A program made the translations under genes and the position numbers. Shown in pieces: positions 21,191-32,100 of a stretch of DNA of 64,000 nt (within the stretch, counting starts at the first letter, position 1; the number at the start of each line of letters is the position of its first letter). The notes below the pieces were generated by a model. The model was not told where the DNA came from, searched no databases, and saw only the letters and a program-made list of their open reading frames with translations. Source of the DNA: Diplodia intermedia (lineage: Eukaryota > Ascomycota > Dothideomycetes > Botryosphaeriales > Botryosphaeriaceae); the NCBI GenBank assembly GCA_021495925.1, contig JAKEKT010000074.1:1-64000 (forward strand). Reading direction: 5' to 3'.

Positions 21191-21778
21191 ATGGCCCAAG
21201 CAACCCCCACCACCGCCTCCGCCTCCGCGCGACAACGCATCCGCATCCGCCCCGCCCGCTTAACCGACGCCCCCGCCATCGCCGCCCTCGGCGCGCGCGT
21301 CTTCAGCGCCACCTTCGGCCACTCGGTCCCGCCCGACGAACTGTCAGCCTACCTGTCGCAAGAATACACCACCGCCTCCATCACCTCGGACCTGCAGAGC
21401 GCCAGCAAGGACACCTTCGTCGCCGTCGACGGCTCGGCCAGCAACGGCAACGGCAACGACGGCATCATCCTCGGCTTCGCCGTGCTGACGCAAGGCACCA
21501 GCGAGCCGTGCGTCGACGGGCTCGAGGGCAAGGTCGAGCTGCAGCGCATCTACGTCGACACGGGCGCGCAGGGGAGAGGGGTGGGGGCGTTGCTGGCGCG
21601 GGAGGTGGAGGGGTTGGCGCGGGAGCGCGGGTTCGCGCATGTGTGGCTGGGGGTGTGGGAGGGGAATGAGGGCGCGCAGAGGGCGTATGGGAGGTGGGGG
21701 TACGGGAGGGTTGGGTGCCATGATTTTGTGGTCGGGACGGTTGTGCAGACGGATTGGATTATGGTGAAGGCGTTGTAG
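21191..21778 (+). CDS. GNAT-family N-acetyltransferase
   Basis: 195 aa, single exon. The start chosen at 21191 places RIRIRPARLTDAPAIAALG near residue 17, the usual first strand and helix of the fold. Motif A, ELQRIYVDTGAQGRGVGALL, carries the acetyl-CoA pyrophosphate loop (Q/RxxGxG/A) near residues 120-135. Motif B, FAHVWLGVWEGNEGAQRAYGRWGY, follows. Predicted to move acetyl from acetyl-CoA to an amine, most likely on a small molecule. The coding strand switches from C-rich to strongly G-rich near 21570, a pattern shared with other genes here. Substrate unknown. Confidence 0.88.
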   Translation: MAQATPTTASASARQRIRIRPARLTDAPAIAALGARVFSATFGHSVPPDELSAYLSQEYTTASITSDLQSASKDTFVAVDGSASNGNGNDGIILGFAVLTQGTSEPCVDGLEGKVELQRIYVDTGAQGRGVGALLAREVEGLARERGFAHVWLGVWEGNEGAQRAYGRWGYGRVGCHDFVVGTVVQTDWIMVKAL

Positions 21779-22433
21779 AGGGTGTACGGGGGAGAAGGCG
21801 TTGAGGGAAGATAGATGCTCTGTTGGGGCGTTGGATAGATGGGTTAGAGAGTGCTGGGGATAGAAGCTATGTGGTGTAGTTGTCTGTGGCGTTGCTGGCG
21901 AGATGATGAGAGTCCAAGACTGCTAGATGAAAGTTAAGAGAGTAGCACACTTTCTGAATACGTCCGGTGCCCCGTTGCATACCGGGCAAATTGCTAGTCC
22001 CTGCTTGATGTACGTTTCTCGTAATGATGATAGATTTTCGGGGGTGGTCGTTTGGCAGCGCCGCAAGTGGGGCCATGTCATGCATAGGGCGCAGCCTCTC
22101 AGACCAGCAGCCTACACAGCACTAGGTAGCCAGGCCAATGTCATCATAATCATCAGCCGCTGTAGAATTGTTTAAGCTGCACTCGATGGCACTTAGTCAT
22201 GTAAAGCGGAATGTGGCTCTTGCTTGCCAATCGCGCGTCACGTCGGCTACGCAAATGACTCAGCGACTCTTGCGACGGCGGCGAGATCCCCGGTCAGGGG
22301 TGGGGGGCAAAAGATCGACTCGGGCGGTAAAAGTAGAGTTAGTGGCCGTCGGGCCTCCCAACCTTATACTATCACAGACCGGAGCCCGAATCCACCTCCC
22401 CGGACCGTGGCATCTTTCTGGACCGTCGTCTCC
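21779..22433. other. Intergenic, no gene seen
   Basis: About 650 bp separating two plus-strand genes. No coding signal beyond short chance frames. Confidence 0.55.
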
Positions 22434-23670
22434 ATGGCTTCGGAGGGCTCGGACTTCGTGGACGTGGCGATCTGCGTCAACACCGCGGGCAGTGACGTCA
22501 ACCACGGCGGCTTTGGCTCGGGCGACGAGATCACGGGCGAGGTGGTGGTCAAGATGCCCGAGGAGGCGCGGGTCAAGAGGGCGGATGTATCGCTCACCGG
22601 TGCGCTAAGAACCCGCGGGGGTGTGGATGACGCAGGCTGACACGCGCGGCGCAGGGCGGGCACACACCAACGTCGACAGCATGGTTGCACTGGGCCCGGT
22701 GGGGACCAAGAAACGCTTTCTCAAGCTAAGGCGCGGCAACGGCGCGCCCGCCAGCAACGGCGACGGCTGCTGCACCATCCCCTTCAGCTTCACCGTCCCC
22801 CACGGCCTCGACCCGGAGTCGTGCTCGTGCGTGTCGCTGCCCGACGACCACCTGCAGCTGCCGCCGACCATGGGCGGCAGCCACCGCTGGGAGCACGGCG
22901 CCACCGTGCTCGACGACCCCACGCCCGACATGGTCGACATCTGCTACAAGATCGTCGCCAGGGTCGTCGTCAGCGACCGCCAGGGCCGCTCCATCTCGAC
23001 CGAAACGACCAACAAGGTGCGCGTCGTGCCGAGCTTCCCAGAGCCGCCGCCGCTCTTCTCGACCGAATACCGCATCCGCGAGGAGAAGGCGGTCCGGCGC
23101 AGCATCCTGACCGGCAAGCTGGGCTGCCTGGTCATGGAGGCGCAGCCGCCCAGCGCCATCAAGGGCATCAAGGCCGACGCCGCCACGCTGGTGTCGACCA
23201 AGGTGCTTGTCCGCTTCGACCCAGCCTCGCACGAATGCGCGCCGCCGGCCCCGGAAGACATCACGCGCAGATTCCTGACCACGTCCGTCTTCAGGGCCGG
23301 GCCCAAGGGCACCTCCAGCAACGGCCAGACGACGTACCCGACCGAGCGCTCGTACTCGGAGGCCATCTCGCTGCCGCCATTCCGTCTCGCCGGCGCGCAA
23401 TGGCTGAAGCGGTCGCCGGGCTGGGAGCATATGCAGTTGGCCAATGGCTGTGTTGAGCCGTCCGACCTGGTTGCGCCCTCGTCCGGCTACATCGGGGGCG
23501 TCTACTACCTGCTGAAGCTGGCCATCCCGGTGGAACTCCCGGCCGGCAAGGTGTTTGTACCTACCTTTGCCTCCTGCCTGATCGCGCGGACGTACGAGCT
23601 GGAAATTACGCTGTCTCTGTCGGCCGCGGCCTCGATCTCGGTGCGCATCCCGCTCCACATCTGTTCATGA
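22434..23670 (+). CDS. Arrestin-like domain protein
   Basis: Two exons, 22434-22599 and 22655-23670, with a 55-bp intron; 393 aa. The first exon opens with an arrestin-like beta strand and turn (VNTAGSDVNHGGFGSGDEITGEVVVKMPEEARVKR would be strands 1-4), followed after the intron by PFSFTVPHGLDPESC and a long IVARVVVSDRQGRSI strand. The layout (N-terminal arrestin fold, no membrane segment) fits fungal alpha-arrestin-like proteins, which link ubiquitin ligases to membrane cargo. No PPxY ligase-binding motif was noticed. The family call rests on overall pattern rather than a diagnostic motif. Confidence 0.6.
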
Positions 23671-23826
23671 CAGCAGGAACGATTAGATTCGGCTTGACGC
23701 ACAAGACGGTGCAAGCGCGAGAGCCGAGCCGGAAGCGGGACGGCTCACCTGCCTATGTTCGACTCGATCCGCCGCACCCAATCTATCTGTCCCGGTAGCG
23801 CTGACCGCCAATAACAACACCCCGCG

Positions 23827-23832
23827 TATAAA
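23827..23832 (+). promoter_or_regulatory. TATA-like box upstream of the carboxylesterase
   Basis: TATAAA in GC-rich surroundings, 78 bp before the chosen start codon at 23910. Position and sequence fit a TATA element; there is no transcript evidence. Confidence 0.4.
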
Positions 23833-23909
23833 TGTTAAAACCTTCTTTCAACATTCCAAAATCCTTCCCCGTCGCCGCTTCGCCGTTCCCCTGGCCATTG
23901 CCTCCCACC

Positions 23910-25637
23910 ATGCTGCTCCCCATCCCCGTGACACGCGCCCTGGTCCTCGCCCTCGCAGCCCTCGCCTCCGCCGTCTCCACCAACAAGTACACCGCCCACA
24001 CCAGCAACGGCCCCATCATCGGCCACGATGCCGCCGGCGACGTGATCGAATACCTCGGCATCCCCTACGCCGCACCGCCAACCGGGCCGCTCCGCTTCGC
24101 CGCGCCGCAGAAATACGTCAACGGCAACAACGACACGCTCATCGCATCGCACTACGGGCCCACGTGCCCGCAAACGGCGTCGGCGCGCGTCGCCTACCCG
24201 GACCGCACGCCGCAGGCCCAGCGCGTCGTCGCCGCCTTCGCGGGGCAGCTGAACCACACCCAGAGCGAGGACTGCCTGACGCTGAACATCTGGACGCCGC
24301 CATCCGCGTCCGCGTCGTCCCCCGAACTCCTCCCCGTCCTCGTGTTCATCCACGGCGGCCGCTTCACCATCGGCGAATCGCACACCCCCTTCTTCCACGG
24401 CGCGCGGCTGTCCGCCGCCCAGCGCCTCGTCGTCGTCACCCTCAACTACCGCGTCGGCGTCTTCGGCTTCCCCGGCAGCCCCTCCGCCCCGAAGAACCTG
24501 GCGTTCCGCGACCAGCGCCTCGCCGTCGAGTGGGTGCGCGACAACGCGGCCGCGTTCGGCGGCGACGCGGCGCGCATCGTGGTCGCGGGCCAGAGCGCGG
24601 GGGGCGCCGCGGTGGATTACTGGGGGTATGCGTGGAGGGAGGATCCCGTGGTTGCGGGGGTGGTGCCGCAGAGTGGCAATGGGTGGAGTTTTCCGCGGAG
24701 CACGGCGGAGGAGGCGGAGGCGAGGTGGTGGAATGTGACGGCGGGGGTTGGGTGTGGTGGCGGGGACGATGACGAGGCGGAGGTGTTGGCGTGTATGCGG
24801 GGGGTGGATGTGGAGGCGATTAAGAAGGGCGTGGCGGCGATCAGGCTGCCGCCGGTGAATGGGCAGGGGAGGTCGGAGGCTGTGTTCCAGCCGACGGTGG
24901 ATGGCGAGACGGTGTTTGCGCTGGAGGCGATGGAGGGGATGACGGAGAGGGGCGAGTTTGCGCGGGTGGTGAGTTGGTTTTTTCTTTCCCTTTCCTCCAA
25001 CTCCCTTATCGGGCGGGATGGGAAGACGTGCGTACTGATACAGACCGCGAAACCAGCCCTACCTCGTCGGCAACACCCACTTCGAAGCCGGTTACTACCG
25101 CTGGGCCGCCTACGGCGCCGGCAGCATCCTCACCGATGCCCAATGGGACCGCTTCAACCTCGTCACCTTCACCTGCCCCAGCACGTTCGGCGCCGCCGCC
25201 CGCGCCCGCCTCGGCGTCCCCTCGTGGCTCTTCCGCTACGGCGCCGACTGGGACAACCTGCGCCTGTATCCCAACTCGAGCGCGTACCACGGCAGCGACA
25301 TGCACGCCCTGTTCGGCAATTCCGAGCTTGTCAGTGGCATTCCCGACGAGGAGGAGCAAAAGAAGTTGACGCAGGTCGTGATGGGGGCCTGGGCGGCGTT
25401 TGCGCGGGATCCGTGGCGTGGGCTGGAGGAGCTGGGGTGGGGGCAGTACGCGAACGGTGAGTCCATCTCCTTGTCTGATGAAGGCTGTGGCGTTTTGTTG
25501 CGGGTGAGTGCTGACTTGGTGGACCAGATACGTTGGTGGAGTTGGGCTTCAACAAGAGCGCCGTGCCGAGCTTCGTTTCGCCGATGAAGTATGCTTCCGA
25601 GTGTGCGTCGCTGAATCTGACGTATTGGGATTTGTAG
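23910..25637 (+). CDS. Secreted type-B carboxylesterase/lipase
   Basis: Three exons: 23910-24968, 25057-25456 and 25528-25637; 522 aa. The start at 23910 (CACCATG) gives a clear signal peptide (MLLPIPVTRALVLALAALAS). YLGIPYAAPPTGPLRF, QSEDCLTLNIW and IHGGRF (oxyanion hole) are type-B esterase signatures. The nucleophile is Ser229 in AGQSAGGA, the acid is probably the Glu of HFEAGYY, and the His lies in YHGSDMH. Several NxT/S sites suggest glycosylation. It would hydrolyse carboxylic esters outside the cell. Intron 1 was placed at 25056 because this keeps phase; the acceptor at 25043 would not. Expected about 550 aa, so near full length. Confidence 0.9.
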
Positions 25638-26875
25638 TCATAGTCGGTGTTTCGTGGGTAAAAAGAAGCGTGTTAATACAGACGTCCACTGCCAAAGCTG
25701 CGCACGTGTCGACCCATATTGCACCCTAAGTTTCGCAAGTGATCCAGTCATGGACTTCAAGTAAGTGCTGAACTGAGTATAAGAGCTAGCGAGCGTCATT
25801 CATCTCTTCTGCTCATGTGTGAATCCATCGCTGTCGACACTGAACCATGTATTCGAACAAAGTGGCTCAACTACGTCGGGTAGGTTATTTGCGGGGTACC
25901 TTGAGGAAGCAAAAGCAATGCGCGTTCGCCCGATCACAATTCAATAATGAGACTTAAAGGAATGGCTCTCCCTTTCAAGTCGAGGCGGTCAGCAAAGGGG
26001 AATGCTCCAATCCGTGTGCGTCACTCGGTGAAGTCGACACCGGTCAACTTGGTGGCTTCAAAGACGAGAAGGTGGTGGCGATGGGATCAAGCACTGTGCT
26101 GCGGGTGTGCATCGCGGCCGGCTAGAATGCTGGGGCCAGCTGCACAGGCAAGGGAGAATGATGATCTGCACGGGCGCTGGGGATCGAGAGTTTCGACTGA
26201 TCTCCGCCTCTTCTCCAGCACCGCCATCGTGAGACAGTGGAGATGAGTGGGTTTCTGCATCGCCCTTCTGCTCTCAGCAGAGCAGATCATACATTTTATT
26301 GCCACGCATTGGGAAGTATTGTGCTCGCGATGGCCGCTGCAAGTGAGCTAGATGATGCGGCATTTTCCTCTTTCGTCGGCTTCCTGCGTCATTGGCCGGG
26401 CCGACTCCCCCCAACCTCCTATACAGCCCCGCTTCACAAAGCCACGCTGGTGCATGCGCCGGACGTGCTGAGATCCGAGATGGGTGCCAGATCTGATCGT
26501 CAACCTTATCTGGCGATTGACGTGCCGATCCGCATGATCAACACGGGCTCAGCTGGTGTCAATGTAGCTAGCCCTTTAAACGGAGCCTATCACGTCCACT
26601 CATTCACCTACCAAGAGAGCCGAACACCGCGCTACAGCGACTACTTTCAATTCCAGTACAAGCAAGATTGCTCGTTATAGACGATCTACCAGTCGAGCAC
26701 CAGATGTAGGAAAGATGCAAAGTCTCCCGCTGATCCCGTCCATGACGTCCGAAGCAAAGGAGACAGTCGGCAGTTGAAGAGTATAAGAAGCTCATGAACA
26801 GCTACAGCAAGACCAGCATCCACTGCCACAACCAACCACTCCACTCCCCAACCGCCTCTCTTCTCCAACGCCAAG
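25638..26875. other. Intergenic, no gene seen
   Basis: 1.2 kb between two plus-strand secreted-protein genes. A 147-codon frame near 26237-26680 has no motif and no splice-supported extension. Confidence 0.55.
26782..26787 (+). promoter_or_regulatory. TATA-like box upstream of the HsbA-like gene
   Basis: TATAAG 94 bp before the start codon at 26876, in a GC-balanced promoter. Weak evidence by position only. Confidence 0.3.
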
Positions 26876-27628
26876 ATGCACTTCCTCGCCAAGCTCGCCG
26901 TCGCCCTCCCCGCCATCGCCGGCATCGCCTCTGCCGCAGTCCTGCCTCGCGCCGTCGACTCGGACACCATGATCAGCAACCTGAAGGACCTCACCCAGCG
27001 TTCCAGCGACACGGGCGAGCTGGCCAAGGCGCTGGGCGTGTTCGACCAGTACCCCACGACCGACAACTACAGGGTAAGACCGAGCCCCAGCATTTCCCTT
27101 TTCCCAACATGGGCTGACGATGGAAAACAAAATGCAGGCCGCCATCAACGGCCTCCGCGACCTCATCACCGCCACCGGCGCCGACGCCACCGCGGCGGCC
27201 GACACGCAGCCCTACGCCGACGACGCTACCCAGCAGTCCGTGTGCGATGCCTACAAAACCGTAAGCCACAAGCCGATAGGGAAAAAAAAATGCCAGTGCT
27301 TACCAAACACCCCTCGTGCAACAGCTCGTCAGCACCCAGTCGGAGATGCTGAACAACTTCATCGCCAAGTCGTTCATCGCCGACGGCGGCTTCGGCGGTC
27401 CCTTCGCCGCCGCCTTCCGCTCGCTGGAGGGCGCCGATGACGTGAGTTTCACCATCCTTGTTCTTCTTTTTTTTTTCTCTCAGCTAATGTTTGTGATGCT
27501 AGGCTCTGTCGTTTGAGATCATCAACGCTGTTCCGTCCTGCGCCGATTCCGCCACCGAGAACAAGAACTCCCTCGACGACAAGCTAAGCAAGGCTGACTG
27601 CGCCTACAGCCCCAACGGAATTTGCTAG
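26876..27628 (+). CDS. HsbA-like secreted cell-surface protein
   Basis: Four exons (26876-27073, 27138-27260, 27325-27441, 27503-27628), all phase 0; 187 aa. MHFLAKLAVALPAIAGIASA is a signal peptide, followed by VLPRAV, a possible Kex2-type site. The mature part is helical, with AAINGLRDLITATGADA, SVCDAYKTLVSTQSEMLNNF and FEIINAVPSC, ending SPNGIC. Two Cys pairs are possible. This pattern fits the hydrophobic-surface-binding protein A / cell-wall galactomannoprotein family, which coats hydrophobic surfaces and recruits hydrolases. A cutinase-helper role on plant surfaces is inference. Confidence 0.75.
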
Positions 27629-29196
27629 ATGACTGTTGGGATGAGCTGCTGTTTGGACGAGGTTGAGGCGCTGTTGTGCGGGGGCTTGCGGCAGGGTTGC
27701 GTGAGATCATGAACGAGAGCGAGATATGATGATACACCGGCATGTAAAATGACCAATAGAATAATAGAGTAATGCGTTCATCAGAGATTGGAGATCTCAA
27801 ACAGATTGTGATGCGTACAGGAACAAAATAGCTTAGTGGACGAGATGAATAAAACAAGATCCGGTCGACGATATCCCTGCAAACACAGTCTGTGCGGCGA
27901 CGTCTACGATCATGACCTTTTCTACTACACAAAACTTGGAGTGTATGCGGCAGGTTCTCTCTCGGATGGACGAGAGATTGCGATATGCGTTCTGGGGAGC
28001 CATGGCCTTTTGGCATGCACAGTGATTGAGCGGAGCTGTGGGTCTATCGGAGCTCGGTAACGAATGACAGTAGATATTGCTGACACTATTGTCGGCTTTA
28101 GTCTTCCATGCATACGCGACCCAACCATACCCACCTGCTTATGCGCAATTGAGCATGTCGTCCGAGAAAGGTGCGTGACAAGAAAAATTTGCTGCGGCTA
28201 TGTATTTCGAAGACGAGAACAACCCACAGGCATTTACCGTGTAATTATAAGTGAGCGACATGAGTCTCGGTCGTTTCTGCGACATGTACTTATGACAAAG
28301 GCTTGAGTAGCCGAAAGCGAAGCTCGTAATGAACGTGGCTTGAATGTATCTGACACCGCTGCTCTCTTCAAACTTTCCCACTTTAGTCGCTTAATATGGC
28401 AAAAGAAACACAAACTAATTTCATAAGCATGCAAGTACGTGGTCGGTGCTCTGACAGTCGACGCTAGAAATTGCGGACAAGTCGGAGTTAACATTGCATT
28501 TGGCCAAGCAAATGACGCTGCTCACAGGCCCAGCAGTCTTGCGACCAGTAAATGTTTTTTTCGAAATTCAACATGGCCTATTGCATAAGCAACTCTTTCG
28601 TCTGGTGTCGAGGTGTAGAGGCCTGTAGTGTAAGGACTATAAAGCAAGGTAGCTTTCGGAGCTTTACTTGATGTTTTGTAGAAAGCATGTTTACACCAAG
28701 CCAAACACTTGCAGGAAAACGGGGTTGCTCGTGCGATACGAGTTGATATCACGCGCAGAATTGGGTTTGATCATCGGGGAGGCTGAGGCTGAGTTTGATC
28801 GTCGGGGCCGAAAGGGCCTGATAACTGCTGCCTGGCCGTCTCTCCACCTACCTCCTGCCTTGATCGGTAACCAACGGGTCAAGCACGACGCTGAGGCTCT
28901 GTTCCGACCAATCAGTTCTCCCGAAGATGCGCGAGCTCGCTATCAGATCCCTGTTCTGGGAACAACAACCTCGCGCTGCGAGATTGCACCGCATGTGCTT
29001 GTGCATGATGCGGCTGTTGCAGTAGCCCGGCCGGTAAAGAGATGGCATTTTCAGGTTCATCGTTTCCTATCGACAGACTCAAAGCAGCATAAAAGGAGGC
29101 TGTCAGATCTCATACGCTTGGCATCCCTCTCGATCCAACTGCCCTCTCTTGTCGCGAGTTACCCTTATGCCCAGCTGCTTGTGTTGCCCAAGTATC
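27629..29196. other. Intergenic, no gene seen
   Basis: 1.57 kb. A 193-codon plus-strand frame (28668-29249) lacks motifs, and its end overlaps the kinase-HET first exon in another frame, so it was not called. Confidence 0.55.
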
Positions 29197-32100
29197 ATGA
29201 AGAGACTATGGAGGCTGAAAAGCTCGGGCAGACGGGGAAACCCCCGTAAACACCCTCCCCCCCAAATTCGTGCTTTGACTGACTTTTCAAAGCGTCGTCC
29301 ACGCCACCAGTTGCACAAGATGATGGCGTATCCAACCAGTCCAATGAGTCGGTTCAGCCCCCTGTGTCGGATCGCCGCCATGTATCAGACCCACCCACCG
29401 TGTCGGAACATCCCCAACCTCGTAAATTCCCTCGTCTTTCCAGATGCAGCTTCGACTAACTTTCAAAGCGTCGACCCCAGCCGCGCAAGATCGTGGCGTG
29501 GCCGATCGGCCAGATGTGTCGATTCCACCCCCTGTGTCGAACCAGGATGCAACCGATCGCCCCCATGTATCGGATCCACCCGCCACGTCAGAACATTCTC
29601 AGGCTTCGGATGGGCTGCATGTGCTGGATCCATCGGACCAATCCATCTCAAGTCTGGGTCAACCCAGTTTGTTGGACGAACTCACAGAGAAGATGGTTAT
29701 GAGCGATTTCGACAAGAAGAGATTCTTGCCAGTGGACCGTCTTAATCAGATCCTTTCCCGAGAAAGAATTGCAGACGCGTTGCCTGGCGCAACACCGAAG
29801 TTGATCGATTACATAAGCCGTGATGCAAAGAAGGTCTTTGCTACAGTGCTCCGGGCAACGAAGAAGTCTGGTAAAAGACTAACGCCGATCATGGACGACT
29901 TTCTCAAACACGGTTTCCATGACGACCATTTGCCCATTGGAAATGATCCGGAGTGTGTAGGTATGGGGAAGTCCACGTGTACTCATCACGCCGTCTTCAA
30001 CGTACTGCATCGGTGGCGTATTGCGTCTGTTCAGGACTTCTTCGACTTCCGCTGGGCTTTTTTGGCCCCTGTATTCGAGGAGTCTCCGTTCCGACATGAC
30101 CTTGCTCCCAGCGTCATCCTACCCTTCGAATGGACGGACCAAGACACTACCAAACCCTATACTGGGGCGTTCAGCAGAGTGCAAAAAGCTAGGATACACG
30201 AGAGCCACCAAAAGATACTTCCAACGGTACGCCCCCCTCCCGAACCTTTTTGTATGCATGCCAACTGAAAATGTCTCAGAGTGGAAACGGACTTGCCGTT
30301 GCCATCAAAGAATTGCAACCGTCGGTAGAGATGGACTACCCAGATCCCAAGACCGCCTGGGAGCTGGAACTGAGCGCGCTCGATGGTACCAGCAGACACA
30401 AGCACGACCACTTGACCAGCGCCATTGCAGCATTCCAGAAGAATGGCAGGTACTACTTCGTCTTTGAATGGGCCGATGGAGGCAGCCTTCAAGAGTTCTG
30501 GGAGAAAAACAGGGAGCCGATTCTGAGTGCAGAGCTCATCCAGGACGTCCTCGAACAGCTGCATGGCCTGGCAGATGCGCTTGTCTGCCTGCACGGACGC
30601 GGGAGTAGCAGCGAGAAATTCCTCGAATCCAAGGCCGGCGACGGTGACCACTGGCGTCATGGAGACCTGAAGCCTGCCAACATTCTGCGCTTCAAGTGTG
30701 CCAATCTGGTTCCACCAAAGCAGGTGGGCACGCTCCAGATTGCGGACCTCGGGCTGGCGAGACGGCACACAGTGGCGACACGGAACCGAGTAGAGCCGAC
30801 GAACATGAGATACGGAACTGTAATGTACGAAGGACCCGAGGCCCATCCTATGAACGCAAAGTCGAGACCCAGGAGCCGCCTGTACGATGTCTGGTCAATG
30901 GGATGCATCATGCTGGAGTTCGCCATCTGGCTGCTTTATGGCCTCAAAGGGCTGAGGGCGTTTCACGACCAAACACTCGATACATCGCGGTTCGAGGACG
31001 GCATGCACCAAGACTTGATAGGGACGAATTTCTACCTGGTCAAGCAAGACCGGGTTGAAGTCAATGATATCGCTGCATACTGGATGACAAAGATACGAGA
31101 AACGGACCCGGAGTTCGAAAACGGCCAGAAGACGGCTCTCAGCGACCTACTCAACCTTGTCCAGACGAAATTGCTTGTAATCGAGAGCGATGGAAATGGC
31201 AGTGAAGATGAGGCCACGTCCAATGACGAGATCAAGACCCATCGTCGCGCCACAGCTTCCCAGCTTGAGAAAGAGCTGCTCGACATGAAAACCAAAGGCG
31301 AGCTGGACCGTGGGTACTTGTTTACGGGAAGGAGCCGAGAGAACGTCGTGGCTCCGAACAAGCCAAGATCACCCATCCAGCTTCTGATGGTACCTCATGG
31401 GCGTGGGCTCGGTATACAGGGGCATCAGAGCTCACCAACCGAGTCCGCTTCCTACGAAGAGACGCGCATTGAAGTTCCAGTGCGAAGTTTGGAAAACGAA
31501 TACACGCATGTACGTCGCGATGCCGATGACTAGTCGCGTTACCTGCCACCCCAACCCATCGTAATCCGCTTTAGACTAATACTATTTCTTTACTTACATG
31601 CAACCAGACCCTCAATGATGCTTGGACGTTCATCGTCGATAATGATTTTGCACTTGGTACATTCCGCGACATCAACTCAAATCGTACTTTTTCCTCTCCA
31701 TCAACCACCAAAACCCTCTGCAAGCGTTGCCGAGAGTTGAGCTTCTCGCAGCCTTGGTTTAACCTAGAAGATAGCGTGACCAGGCTGTCCGAGAAGGCTC
31801 AAAGTTGCGATATCTGTCGCCTCTTGTCCCGGGCGTGCACCCGCCTTGGGATAAACGGGCAGATTCACTTACATAGGGACGGCTCGACCTTGAGGATGAG
31901 GGGCTTCGAACACCCCATACTGTCGATTTGTCGAGGCCCAGACATCTCGAAGTCTTTGCAGGATATCCAAGTCGGGTTTCCGACTCTACCGCCGGAGACA
32001 AGCTCGACTCGTTTCAAGCTCATTCGCCACTGGCTGCAACACTGCAACGACCGTCACAAATGCCACCCAAAGCAGCCCGGCTACCTACCATCGAGAGTTA

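Noticed and set aside
22726..23658. 310-codon minus-strand frame opposite the arrestin-like gene
   Set aside because: Antisense shadow with high Arg/Gly/Ala and no motif.
28668..29249. 193-codon plus-strand frame before the kinase-HET gene
   Set aside because: No recognisable motif, and its end overlaps the kinase-HET first exon in another frame.
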